From SKLM01 sp964542755 (lineage in GTDB: Bacteria; Chloroflexota; Anaerolineae; B4-G1), in NCBI GenBank assembly GCA_964542755.1, contig CAZIWL010000001.1:62001-126000 (forward strand): 64,000 bases of DNA, read 5' to 3'. Under the pieces are notes generated by a model. It was not told where the DNA came from. It saw nothing but the letters and a program-made list of their open reading frames with translations, and made no database searches. A program made the position numbers and the translations under genes. Shown one piece after another: positions 18,415 through 27,181 of the stretch. Every line of letters begins with the position of its first letter. The stretch's first letter is position 1.

Positions 18415-20919
18415 GTGAGAGTTCCACTGTCTTGGTTGAATGACTATCTGAAGACCGACGTTTCCGTCGAAGAGCTGGCCGAGCGTCTCACCCTGGCCGG
18501 CCTGGAGGTCGAGACCATTGAGTATATCGGGCTTCCGCAGGCCGAGCTGCCCTGGAGTCCCGAGCACTTCGTCGTGGGCCAGGTCCGGGCTGTCCATGGC
18601 CATCCTAACGCGGACCGACTGGTCCTCGTCGAGGTGGACCATGGGCGTCCCGAGATGGAGGTCGTCGTGACTGGCGCTCCTAGCCTGGTCGAGCGTGAGG
18701 GTGAGGATGGGCTTCACCTTAAGGTCGCCTTTGCTCGGGAGGGCGCGCGGCTCTATGACGGGCACGCCCCGGACAAACAGGTGATGACCCTTCAAAAGGT
18801 CAAGATCCGCGGCATTCCGTCCCGGGCCATGGTTGCCTCGGAGAAGGAACTGGGGTTGTCTGACGAGCAGGTCGACATCCTCTACTTACCTGACGACGCG
18901 CCGGTCGGCACGCCCTTGGCTGGCTACATAGGCGACGCTGTGTTGGAGTTCGACATCAAGGGGCCTTTCGCCCACCTCAACTCGGTGATCGGTGTCGCGC
19001 GAGAGGCCGCGTCCTTGCTGGACGTTCCCCTCAAGCGCGAGGTCCTCAAGGTGCTGGACCGGCGCCCTGCCGAGCTGGCAGCCAACCCTGATTTCTTGAA
19101 GCTAGAGATCGCTGACCCCGATCTCTGTCCGCGCTACTCCGCCGCGTTCATCAAGGAGGTGGATGTCCAACCTTCCCCCTTCTGGATGCAGATGCGGCTG
19201 CGGCGGGCGGGCGTGCGTCCCATCAACAACATCGTGGACGTCACAAACTACGTCATGCTTGAGTTGGGCCAGCCTCTCCATGCTTTTGACTACAAGCTCC
19301 TACGATCCTGTCCGGGCGGGGACCGCCCAGCCATCATCATTCGACGGGCAGAAGCCGGGGAACGGATGAAGACGCTGGATGGGCAGATGCGCACGTTCGA
19401 CGAGGAGATGCTCCTGATCACCGACGGCGGCGGCCCGGTTGCCGTGGCGGGCGTCATGGGTGGCGAGGAGAGCGAGGTCTCCGAGCACACGGACACCGTC
19501 CTTCTGGAGTCGGCCAACTTCCACTATCTGAACGTCCGGCGCACCTCTCGTGAGCTCGGCCTCTCCACGGAGTCGGGCCAGCGGTTCGGTCGTCGAGTCG
19601 ATCCAGAGCTCACGGTAAGGGCCGCGGCGCGGGCGGCGTACCTGATGGCCGAGCTGGCGGGCGGGCAGGTCGCCCCTATCATCGGTGATCTCTATCCAGG
19701 GCGAAAACCGCAGCCGGTGATCCGTTTCGATCCGGCGTATGCCGCTCGCATTCTGGGCGTGGAGGTCCCCAGGGATGAGGTCGTGCGCATCCTCTCCTCT
19801 CTGGATTTCGAGGTCTCAGAACCATCGAAGGGGGATGTGCTGACGGTCGCTGTCCCATCGCACCGCCAGGACGTGACCAGGCCCATCGATCTCGTCGAAG
19901 AGGTAGGACGGATCTGGGGCTACGATCGCTTCCCCACCACCTTGCTGCGCGACGAATTGCCGCCCCAGAGAGAATCCATGCGGCTCAAGGGCGCTGAGCA
20001 AGTGCGCGATGTGTTGACCGGGTGCGGCCTGGACGAGGTCATCACCTACTCCCTGACCAGTCTCGAGGAGGAGGCGCGGCTCAGTCCGGGTCAGCCGTTC
20101 CCGGATCCCGATACCTATCTCCAGCTCCGGAATCCACTCTCGTCTGAACAGCATGTCCTGCGGCAGGCGCTCCTGCCCTCGCTGCTCAACGCCACGCGTC
20201 GGAATCTGCGTTTCTTGGACCGCGTGTCCATCTTCGAGATCGGTCGGATCTACGTGCCCGTGGAAGGGGCGGAGCTGCCGGACGAGCGTCAGCGGTTGGC
20301 GGCGGTTATGACCGGTCCTCGCGAGGAACGGTCTTGGCTGGAGCATCAAGACCGCGCCTGGATGGACTTCTTCGATCTTAAGGGCGTGGTCGAGACGTTG
20401 CTCTCCCGGTTGAGGGTGGACGTGGTGTTTGACCCCGGGGAGCACGCCGCCTTCCACCCCGGCCGGTGTGCAGACGTTCGAGTCGCGGACCGCTCCGCCG
20501 GCGTCGTAGGTGAACTTCATCCGCTGGTACGTGAGGCATTTGAGCTGCCGGACCAGCCTGTCGGTGCTCTGACCTTTGACCTGGATGTGCTGCTGGCGGA
20601 CTGGGGTAGCCCACGGGAGATGGTGGGCCTATCAACTCATCCACCGGTCTACGAGGATCTTGCCGTCGTAGTCGAAGCGGAGGTCCCAGCGGAACGCGTG
20701 CGTCGCGTCATCCGGCGTGCCGGCAGTCCCCTGGTGAGATCGGTCGAGCTCTTTGACGTCTACCGAGGTTCTCAGGTGGACGAGGGTAAGAAGAGCCTGG
20801 CTTACCGTCTCACGTATCAGGCTGAGGATAGGACGCTCACGGATGGCGAGGTGGCAGAGGTACGCGCTGCCATAGTGGACGAGCTGAAGGACGCACTGAA
20901 CGCGAGGTTGAGAAGCTGA
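18415..20919 (+). CDS. pheT: Phenylalanine--tRNA ligase beta subunit
   Basis: 834 residues. The GTG start is preceded by AAGGAG and gives the family start MRVPLSWLNDYL. Domain order: an OB-fold tRNA-binding EMAP domain (residues ~40-150, FVVGQVRAVHGHPNADRLVLVEV), the B3/B4 editing region (RRAGVRPINNIVDVTNYVMLELG), B5 (FDPAYAARILGVEVPRDEV), a catalytic-like core and a C-terminal ferredoxin-fold anticodon-binding domain (STHPPVYEDLAVVVEAEV to YRGSQVDEGKKSLAYRL). All are intact. It supplies structural, editing and tRNA-binding functions to the PheST tetramer. Confidence 0.96.
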   Translation: MRVPLSWLNDYLKTDVSVEELAERLTLAGLEVETIEYIGLPQAELPWSPEHFVVGQVRAVHGHPNADRLVLVEVDHGRPEMEVVVTGAPSLVEREGEDGLHLKVAFAREGARLYDGHAPDKQVMTLQKVKIRGIPSRAMVASEKELGLSDEQVDILYLPDDAPVGTPLAGYIGDAVLEFDIKGPFAHLNSVIGVAREAASLLDVPLKREVLKVLDRRPAELAANPDFLKLEIADPDLCPRYSAAFIKEVDVQPSPFWMQMRLRRAGVRPINNIVDVTNYVMLELGQPLHAFDYKLLRSCPGGDRPAIIIRRAEAGERMKTLDGQMRTFDEEMLLITDGGGPVAVAGVMGGEESEVSEHTDTVLLESANFHYLNVRRTSRELGLSTESGQRFGRRVDPELTVRAAARAAYLMAELAGGQVAPIIGDLYPGRKPQPVIRFDPAYAARILGVEVPRDEVVRILSSLDFEVSEPSKGDVLTVAVPSHRQDVTRPIDLVEEVGRIWGYDRFPTTLLRDELPPQRESMRLKGAEQVRDVLTGCGLDEVITYSLTSLEEEARLSPGQPFPDPDTYLQLRNPLSSEQHVLRQALLPSLLNATRRNLRFLDRVSIFEIGRIYVPVEGAELPDERQRLAAVMTGPREERSWLEHQDRAWMDFFDLKGVVETLLSRLRVDVVFDPGEHAAFHPGRCADVRVADRSAGVVGELHPLVREAFELPDQPVGALTFDLDVLLADWGSPREMVGLSTHPPVYEDLAVVVEAEVPAERVRRVIRRAGSPLVRSVELFDVYRGSQVDEGKKSLAYRLTYQAEDRTLTDGEVAEVRAAIVDELKDALNARLRS

Positions 20920-20952
20920 CAGGTCTGCTGCAGATCACTCTCGACCCGCTCG

Positions 20953-20994
20953 GTTCTCGAGCTGTCGCCCCACTGCGGGGGGCAGCTCGAGAAC
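20953..20994 (+). terminator. Strong hairpin after pheT
   Basis: GTTCTCGAGCTG (20953-20964) pairs with CAGCTCGAGAAC (20983-20994), with a nested CCCC/GGGG. There is no long U-run. It sits between the convergent genes pheT and the TPR gene. Confidence 0.55.
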
Positions 20995-21000
20995 GCTCTT

Positions 21001-21036
21001 CTGAGGCTGGCGTGGCGCTTGCTCCGCCAACCTCAG
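21001..21036 (-). terminator. Hairpin after the TPR gene (convergent side)
   Basis: CTGAGGCTGGCG (21001-21012) and CGCCAACCTCAG (21025-21036) pair with one mismatch, directly after the stop of the minus-strand TPR gene. Confidence 0.45.
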
Positions 21037-21600
21037 CTACTGTCCACCCCCGATCAGCCTCGTACGAAAGCTCAACAGACCGCGGAGCGCCTTCTGGCCC
21101 GCCGATGGGCGCTCGAGAGTCTCCAATCCCGCCTGATAGGTCGCCAGGCCCGCCTGACGATCGCCCGACTTCCATTGTTGAACACCCAGGGCGAGCAAGG
21201 TCTCACCCTGACGCTGGTCGTCGCCCACCTCCGCGAAGATAGTGGCGGCCTCCCGTAGAGACGCCACAGCCCTCTCCCGCTGCCCCTGGCTGGCGTACAG
21301 GCCGCCCAGATTGCCCAGCACCTGGGCCTCTCGATCAATGTCACCTAGAGCGGCAAACGCGGACTGGGCCTCCTCAAGAGCAGCCACCGCCTCGTCCCAC
21401 TGGCGCCGCATGCGGTGGACGATGCCCAGGTTGTTGAGCATCTCCGCCGCCTCCACGACGTCACCCTCCGAGCCGAATGCCTGACGGGCCTGTTCGAATC
21501 GCTCAGCGGCCTCCAGGTAGAGACCCTCTTGAAAGAGCCGCAGGCCCTCTTCCTTCATCTCTTGAGCCGACCTCGTCTGATCGGACGTCGTTTGGTCCAT
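21037..21600 (-). CDS. Tetratricopeptide-repeat protein
   Basis: 187 residues from the ATG at 21600, which has GGAGG seven bases upstream; the frame is open further back to 21663. It contains about four TPR units: KEEGLRLFQEGLYLEAAERFEQA, then VVEAAEMLNNLGIVHRMRRQWDEAV, then REAQVLGNLGGLYASQGQRERAV, and one more. There is no signal peptide and no catalytic domain. It is probably a cytoplasmic scaffold. Its start lies about 70 bases downstream of the HTH gene on the same strand, and the two probably share a transcript. Confidence 0.8.
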   Translation of the reverse strand: MDQTTSDQTRSAQEMKEEGLRLFQEGLYLEAAERFEQARQAFGSEGDVVEAAEMLNNLGIVHRMRRQWDEAVAALEEAQSAFAALGDIDREAQVLGNLGGLYASQGQRERAVASLREAATIFAEVGDDQRQGETLLALGVQQWKSGDRQAGLATYQAGLETLERPSAGQKALRGLLSFRTRLIGGGQ

Positions 21601-21669
21601 CTTCGCGCCTCCAGTCTTAGGTGCGTCTTGCGGGCCGACCGCAAGTCGAAGCAGCCTTCTCATCGGACG

Positions 21670-22341
21670 CTAGTAGGTGATCTCCAGCAGGCCCTCCGCG
21701 ATCTCGCGGAGTCTACTCGCCGGCATGTGAGAGAGCTTCATGGCTAGCTCAAGGTACTTGACGTTGATCGGCTTGGCGACGAACGCCTTAATGTTCGAGG
21801 GGAGGTCCTGGAATCGACGGTCGATCTCCCGCTGCTGTTGCCTCGCCGCGATGGGGCCGTTCCCCTCATCCCGAAAGTAGTCCAGCGGCAGCTCCAGGGA
21901 TCGCGCCAGCGTCTCAAGCTGAGTCACCGGGATACTACGTTTCCCAAGCTCATAGGCCTCAACCTCGTCCGTGGTGCAGCCGAGCCAATCGGCCAGGTCG
22001 TGATGGTCCAGGTCTGCCTCCAGCCGTGCCTGTCGGACCAGGGTGCCTATGATCCGGCGTCTGAGGCTAAGGATCGTGGCGAAATCTGGATCCCTTTCGT
22101 CCGTCGTCAGCTGAGAATGAGGATCGATGAAGTGGCTTACCGGCGCATCCAACACGTATCCAAGCACCTCGAGCTCAGGCAGTGAGATCGGTTCGCGGCC
22201 CTCCTCGTATGCTTCGATGTCGCTCTTGGAGACGCCGAGGGCTTCCGCGCATTCCTCCAATGTGCATCCCTCGCGGCGCCGGGCGTCACGCAGGAGCACG
22301 CCGATCATGCGATTGCGGAGCGCCAGCCTTCTCTCATCCAT
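21670..22341 (-). CDS. Double helix-turn-helix (XRE-type) regulator
   Basis: 223 residues starting at an ATG behind GAGGAGG. There are two Cro/CI-type helix-turn-helix domains in tandem: residues ~8-65 (LLRDARRREGCTLEECAEALGVSKSDIEAYEEG) and ~95-155 (LVRQARLEADLDHHDLADWLGCTTDEVEAYELG). A C-terminal helical part follows. Two HTH units in one chain could let a monomer recognise a two-half-site operator. Upstream lies a good promoter; the TPR gene is the likely co-transcribed partner. Its target is unknown. Confidence 0.8.
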   Translation of the reverse strand: MDERRLALRNRMIGVLLRDARRREGCTLEECAEALGVSKSDIEAYEEGREPISLPELEVLGYVLDAPVSHFIDPHSQLTTDERDPDFATILSLRRRIIGTLVRQARLEADLDHHDLADWLGCTTDEVEAYELGKRSIPVTQLETLARSLELPLDYFRDEGNGPIAARQQQREIDRRFQDLPSNIKAFVAKPINVKYLELAMKLSHMPASRLREIAEGLLEITY

Positions 22342-22375
22342 GGGTTCCTCCTCTAAGCGGCTTGGGTCCGACCCG

Positions 22376-22403
22376 ATTATAGCATGTCGCGTTTCGGCAG
22401 CAA
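22376..22403 (-). promoter_or_regulatory. Promoter of the HTH-TPR pair (minus strand)
   Basis: Read on the minus strand: TTGCTG (22403-22398), 16-base spacer, perfect TATAAT (22381-22376), 35 bases upstream of the HTH start codon. Confidence 0.6.
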
Positions 22404-22552
22404 CAGCGCGCCAATTCTTCCACGGCGCCCGGGAGCACGGAACTCAACAGATTGGGTCCTGTCTCACCCCAGGTTACCGCGTCGTCGTGCGACGCGATGA
22501 CCAGGGCGCAGCCTCATGGGGATCTGCTCCAAATTGCCGGACCAACCCGGGC

Positions 22553-23566
22553 TCATCTATCGGTGGCAGCCAGTCCGGCGACCAAGAGATCTAGAGCGAC
22601 CTCGGCTTCGATCTTGCCCGTCTTGATCTCCACGTCGATTTCTGATAAGTGACGATAGACTTTCTCCAACTGCGCCGACGTGAAATGGACCGCCTGGTTG
22701 TGGAGTTTGCGGGCTGGGAAGGGATGGATGCCCAGCACCTTGGCGATCTGCTGGGGAGAGGCTCCATCGCTCTTCAGGGTCTTGACCTGGAGCAGCAGGC
22801 GGAACTGCCGAATGATCATTCCCAACAGGCCCAGCGGATGCTCACCCTCCTCGATCAAGCGGTGGAGCGTCTTCGAAGCGGTGCGGCCGTCTCGTTGCCC
22901 CAGCGCATCGACCATGTCGAAGATTACCGCATCCTGGGAGTATGGCACCAGGGTTTGCACATCCTCTGCAGTGACTGACCTCTCCCCGCCGCTGAACGTC
23001 ACCAACTTGTCGATCTCTTGATCGAGCAGTCGGAGATTCGCACCTACCACAGAAGCTAGATGATGCGCTGCCCGGGGTTCGAGGCTACCACCGCGCTTCT
23101 GGGCCCGCCTGCGAATCCACTGGGGGAGTGATCTATCGTCCGGTTGGTCAAATTGCTTTTCGTATCCCCGCTCCTCTTGTCTTGCAAGGCGGACCACAGG
23201 GTGCCTGGAGGAGAGGGGTTTGTCTTCGACCAGGACCAGTCGTGTGGTCGGCGGCAGCTTGGGAAGGTAGTCGACCAGGGCATCCAGGAGCTCCTGCCTC
23301 TTCTCCGACAACTTACTACCCTTGCGGGCAGTCAGCCTCGACAAGAGCCCCTCGACGATGACGAGTCGTCTGTCCGCGAGGAAGGGGATGGCATCGCAGG
23401 CGTGGCGCAGCTTGCCTAATGTCAGCCTCTTGCCATCGAACACGGTCGTGTTCAGGTCCGTGGTCTCTCCGCCTCCCAGCCGGCGCTTGAAGTCGGCCAG
23501 GGTCTCCGACCGAGTGAACTCATCCTCGCCGTGGAGGACGTAGAAGGTGGGTGCAGGTTTCGTCAT
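22553..23566 (-). CDS. holA: DNA polymerase III subunit delta
   Basis: 337 residues, close to the family norm. The N-terminus TKPAPTFYVLHGEDEFTRSETLADFK is the AAA+-like start of HolA. Later features include RLVIVEGLL, LVLVEDKPL and the C-terminal clamp-loader collar region, with GMIIRQFRLLLQVKTL followed by the late signature LGIHPFPARKLHNQA. It loads the beta sliding clamp as part of the clamp-loader complex in the cytoplasm. It is a single gene with no clear operon partner. Confidence 0.9.
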   Translation of the reverse strand: MTKPAPTFYVLHGEDEFTRSETLADFKRRLGGGETTDLNTTVFDGKRLTLGKLRHACDAIPFLADRRLVIVEGLLSRLTARKGSKLSEKRQELLDALVDYLPKLPPTTRLVLVEDKPLSSRHPVVRLARQEERGYEKQFDQPDDRSLPQWIRRRAQKRGGSLEPRAAHHLASVVGANLRLLDQEIDKLVTFSGGERSVTAEDVQTLVPYSQDAVIFDMVDALGQRDGRTASKTLHRLIEEGEHPLGLLGMIIRQFRLLLQVKTLKSDGASPQQIAKVLGIHPFPARKLHNQAVHFTSAQLEKVYRHLSEIDVEIKTGKIEAEVALDLLVAGLAATDR

Positions 23567-23644
23567 CTTGCCATGGCAGTGCCGACTGGCGTCGAGCTAC
23601 CCCGCGTAGCGAGAAGACCAGCTACTCTCCCCATCGCGGTCCGT

Positions 23645-24181
23645 CTAGCCCTTCGTCCGCACCAGGTGGATCGTCGTTCCGGCTCGGCTGCTCTTGGTGG
23701 CGCTGGTGATCTGCAGGTTGCCTACGTCGGCCTTCGTCGTCACGCGAGCCTGGAACGCCGTGCCCAGGGGTCTCGATGCGATGACGCCCAATGTCCCGAC
23801 AGCGCAGGCCAGGGGGAGCCTGGACAAACGCTCAAGCACACCTTCGTTCTCGTCCTTGGTCATACCCCCCAGCGCCAGGAACGCCCCCAGCCCCGCGATG
23901 ACCCCGGCGACGGCGTAGTTGGAACCGCAGTTGGGGTGAACGGCCAGGCCTCGTTGTCCCGCTTTCAGCCGTCTGAGTCCGTCCTGAGCGGCCTCCAGGA
24001 GCTCCCGGGTGTCGACGTCCCCGTAGACCGTGAACCCCCAGATGGACGAGCGGCCCATCAGTCTCACGTTTCCTCCCCGTTCAGCGAGAATCTGTAGCGT
24101 CGCGTGCTCCAGGGCATGATTCCTGCGCACACTGGAGATGGCGGGGAGATCCAGGAACGATGAGAGAAGTCCTCCACTCAT
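23645..24181 (-). CDS. DUF6391-like small membrane-associated protein
   Basis: 178 residues from the ATG at 24181, with GGAGG four bases upstream; the frame is open upstream but lacks a ribosome site. Residues ~15-30 carry RRNHALEHATLQILAERG, which I associate with the DUF6391 family. A hydrophobic segment follows (VAGVIAGLGAFLALGG), then a second one (ACAVGTLGVIASRPLG). The function of this family is not known. The C-terminus (ADVGNLQITSATKS) is hydrophilic. Confidence 0.65.
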   Translation of the reverse strand: MSGGLLSSFLDLPAISSVRRNHALEHATLQILAERGGNVRLMGRSSIWGFTVYGDVDTRELLEAAQDGLRRLKAGQRGLAVHPNCGSNYAVAGVIAGLGAFLALGGMTKDENEGVLERLSRLPLACAVGTLGVIASRPLGTAFQARVTTKADVGNLQITSATKSSRAGTTIHLVRTKG

Positions 24182-25108
24182 TTGTCCTCCGTTCGTCATA
24201 CGACCCGACACCGGCGTGATCCATCTCTGGTTGGGAAAGGGGGCGACATGCGGCGTCACCGGAGATGTCTTGAAACAGCCGGTGCCCTCCCTATCCCAAA
24301 CAGCTGCTCATACTGTGCGTACCTGGTGCGAAACACCCCTGGTCGGGATCAGACTTCCCCGGCGGCGAACCCACCAGGCCCTCATCCGATGGCATGTTCC
24401 CTTCCCCCCGCATGCTCTTCCTCGGTCCCGAGGAAGCCACCGGTCGTTCGTAGCCGTCGCAGTCTGGAGCCGATCGACTCCCGCTCAGGATGGCCGGGAC
24501 TCCCCCAGACGTGTCCAACGGAATCGATCCTGCGGCATGCACCTCATCTACAGGGAGGGCGCCAGGTCTGTCCAGCCTGCGGGCTGCAAGACGGCCCTCT
24601 CTCGCCCACCAGCGGAGATCCGCGTGCCACCGCTGCTCGGTCTCGCTCCTCCGGTGATTATACTCGGCGAGAACCGTTGCGACAAGAACTATCATGCGTC
24701 AGGTGCGCCCGAGACTCGTCAAGGTTTGCAGGAGTCCTGGGGTTCCGGATCATCCGACATCCTGGGAGGGGCCTATGCGTTGTAGGCGTCTCGCTGCGAT
24801 CAGAGTGCATTGCGCGAGACACCTTACGCCCGGGGCTAGTGCTTGACGTGGGTGACAAGTCACCAGCGCACCGCTCGACGATGCCTTGTCCTACTCCGAC
24901 CTCAGGCACACGTTCGCGACGCAGGGCGGGTCGATGGAGGGAGCGGACGTGATGAGGGAGAGCCTGAGGCTCACCGCGTCTGGGACTGTTCGGCGGAGGA
25001 CCCAGCGCTCGATTGCCTTGAGGGGCCTTCCCTGCCCTCTGCCTTGGTGTTATAATACCTCCCTTGGCAAAGTGAAGATGTGCATCAAGAAAATGCGGGA
25101 GTGACAGA
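24182..25108. other. Long spacer without a convincing gene; possible integrase remnant
   Basis: About 930 bases in which every open frame on either strand has non-coding character. One short piece at 24862-24940 (+) reads DALSYSDLRHTFATQGG and then EGADV, resembling box II of tyrosine recombinases (xxLRHTFATxxxxxGxD). It is bounded by an upstream stop and lacks the final catalytic Tyr region. The stretch may be decayed mobile DNA. A possible promoter for the downstream gene is listed separately. Confidence 0.4.
25028..25056 (+). promoter_or_regulatory. Possible promoter of the metalloprotease gene
   Basis: Perfect TATAAT at 25051-25056, with only a weak -35 match, TTCCCT (25028-25033), at 17-base spacing. 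It ends about 50 bases before the start codon. Confidence 0.4.
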
Positions 25109-27121
25109 ATGGAGACGACCAAACTTCTGATTGTGGCAGCAGTCCTGGTTCTGCTTGTGGCCATCGTCTGCTGCTGCTGTGCAGGAGGCGCGTTTATGTT
25201 GACCAACGCGGGGGAATTCCCGAGCCTACCCGAGATCGAGGTGACCGTGCCCTCTCTCAACTTCGAGACGGCAACCCCCGCTCCTACACCGGAGGTCAAT
25301 CGGGATCCGGCAGGCAATCTCGGTGAGGAGACAGAGGCCTTGCTGGAGGAGACGGTGATCCCGGAGCGCGATCTCCACGAGCTGGCGATCCGCTTGCGGG
25401 GGCTCCCGGCTGATACCCCCCGCGCGGTGGAGGCCTCGGAGGTGCGAACCTTTGAGGTGGGGGATCGTCGACTCTTCCACGCCTCGAACGTCGACACGGA
25501 GGAACAGTTTGACCTCTACGCGACGCTCAGGTACAGGACCGACCACGTCTATATGTGGGTGGAGGAAGGCGAGCCGATCAACGAGGCAAATCTGAAGGCA
25601 GCCGCTGACCTCTTCGAGGAACAAACGTATCCAACGAACCGGGCGTTCTTCGGTAGCGAGTGGACCCCAGGGGTCGACGGCGACCTGCGCCTGAGCATTC
25701 TCCACGCCACGAATCTGGGTAACTCCGTCGCCGGATACTACTCCAGCGCCGACGAGTTCGTGTCTGAGGTTCGCGATGACTCGAACGAGATGGAGATGTT
25801 CTACATCAATATCGACAACGTCTCGGTGAACAGCGCCTTCTACAACGGGGTCCTGGCGCACGAGTTTCAGCACATGATCCATTGGCACAATGACCGGAAT
25901 GAGGAGACGTGGCTGAACGAGGGCTTCTCGGAGCTGGCGACCTATCTGAATGGATTCGACGTCGGAGGTTCTGACTATCTCTTCGCGGATGCGCCGGACA
26001 CGCAGCTGAACTCGTGGCCTTCTGGTCCGGGCGCGGCAGGGCCCAATTATGGAGGAGCCTATCTGTTCACGTCCTATTTTCTGGATCGATTCGGCTCCGA
26101 TGCCACGCAGGCGCTTGTCGCCCACCCGGAGAACTCCTTTGCCAGTGTAGAGATCGTGCTGCGCGAGCAGGGGAGCGATCTGACGTATGAAAACCTGTTG
26201 GGCGACTGGGTCGTGGCCAACTTGTTGGACGATCCAGACATCCTCGACGGCCGGTACGGGTATGAGGACATCGATCCGCCCGCTGTCGACGTCGAGACGA
26301 CCTACTTCGACAACGCCTACCCGGTGTCGGAGCAGGCGATGGTCCATCAGCACGGCACGGACTACATAGAGCTTCAGGGACGTCAGCCGCTCACCCTCAC
26401 CTTCACGGGGTCGACGCAGGTGGGCCTCGTCGACACGTCGGCGCACAGTGGGCAGTATGTCTGGTGGTCGAACCGCGGCGATGACTCCAACATGACGCTC
26501 ACGCAGGCCTTTGACCTGTCAGGGCTCGAGGAGGCCACCCTCTCCTACTGGACCTGGTACCACATAGAGAAGGACTGGGACTACGCCTACGTGGAGGCGA
26601 GCACCGACGGTGGGGCGACCTGGGATATCCTGGAGACCCCCTCGGGGGTGGGGACGAATCCTAACGGCAACTCCTTTGGCTGGGCCTACACGGGCAAGAG
26701 TGGCGGGGGTGACACACCCGAGTGGATTGAGGAAGAGGTGGACCTCACCGACTACGCGGGCCAGGAGGTCGTCATTCGCTTCGAGTACATCACCGATGAC
26801 GCGGTGACGCAGCCGGGCTTCGTCCTGGACGACGTGTCCATCCCCCAGATTGGCTACTTCAGCCACCTTGAGGAGGACGGAGGAGACTGGGAACCCGCTG
26901 GTTTCATCCGCCACGCCAACGTGCTCTCGCAAGAGTGGCTGGTTCAGATGATCCTCTTTGGCCCGGATGCGACGGTAACCCGCCTCGAGCTTGGGCCAGA
27001 TCAGACCGGCGCGTGGAGCGTCCCTCTGGCCCGCGACACAGATCGCGCGGTCATCACCGTGACCGGAATGGCGCCGGTGACGACGGAACGGGCGTCGTAC
27101 AGCTACGAGGTGACGGAGTAG
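25109..27121 (+). CDS. Membrane-anchored zinc metalloprotease, immune-inhibitor-A/M6-like
   Basis: 670 residues. A single N-terminal membrane segment (residues 6-25) ends in an unusual VCCCCAGG run, so the enzyme is probably anchored facing outside. The catalytic zinc site is HEFQHMIHWHNDRNEETW, with WLNEGFSE after it: the HExxH-like form HEFQH plus a downstream Glu, as in M6-like gluzincin/metzincin families. The C-terminal half has beta-sandwich modules (LEEATLSYWTWYHIEKDWDYAYVEAS, then VVIRFEYITDDAVTQPGFVLDDV) that closely match the MAM/lectin-like part of immune inhibitor A. Likely substrates are extracellular proteins. The Ala/Thr/Pro stretch near residues 50-60 is a linker. Confidence 0.8.
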   Translation: METTKLLIVAAVLVLLVAIVCCCCAGGAFMLTNAGEFPSLPEIEVTVPSLNFETATPAPTPEVNRDPAGNLGEETEALLEETVIPERDLHELAIRLRGLPADTPRAVEASEVRTFEVGDRRLFHASNVDTEEQFDLYATLRYRTDHVYMWVEEGEPINEANLKAAADLFEEQTYPTNRAFFGSEWTPGVDGDLRLSILHATNLGNSVAGYYSSADEFVSEVRDDSNEMEMFYINIDNVSVNSAFYNGVLAHEFQHMIHWHNDRNEETWLNEGFSELATYLNGFDVGGSDYLFADAPDTQLNSWPSGPGAAGPNYGGAYLFTSYFLDRFGSDATQALVAHPENSFASVEIVLREQGSDLTYENLLGDWVVANLLDDPDILDGRYGYEDIDPPAVDVETTYFDNAYPVSEQAMVHQHGTDYIELQGRQPLTLTFTGSTQVGLVDTSAHSGQYVWWSNRGDDSNMTLTQAFDLSGLEEATLSYWTWYHIEKDWDYAYVEASTDGGATWDILETPSGVGTNPNGNSFGWAYTGKSGGGDTPEWIEEEVDLTDYAGQEVVIRFEYITDDAVTQPGFVLDDVSIPQIGYFSHLEEDGGDWEPAGFIRHANVLSQEWLVQMILFGPDATVTRLELGPDQTGAWSVPLARDTDRAVITVTGMAPVTTERASYSYEVTE

Positions 27122-27181
27122 AACGCCGTACGATGGTCCGCGGCGGACCCCCGGGTGTCCGCGTGGGTTGGGCCGCGGGTA

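Noticed and set aside
23645..24259. Longer start for the DUF6391-like protein
   Set aside because: The upstream 26 codons have no ribosome site, while the ATG at 24181 follows GGAGG at normal spacing.
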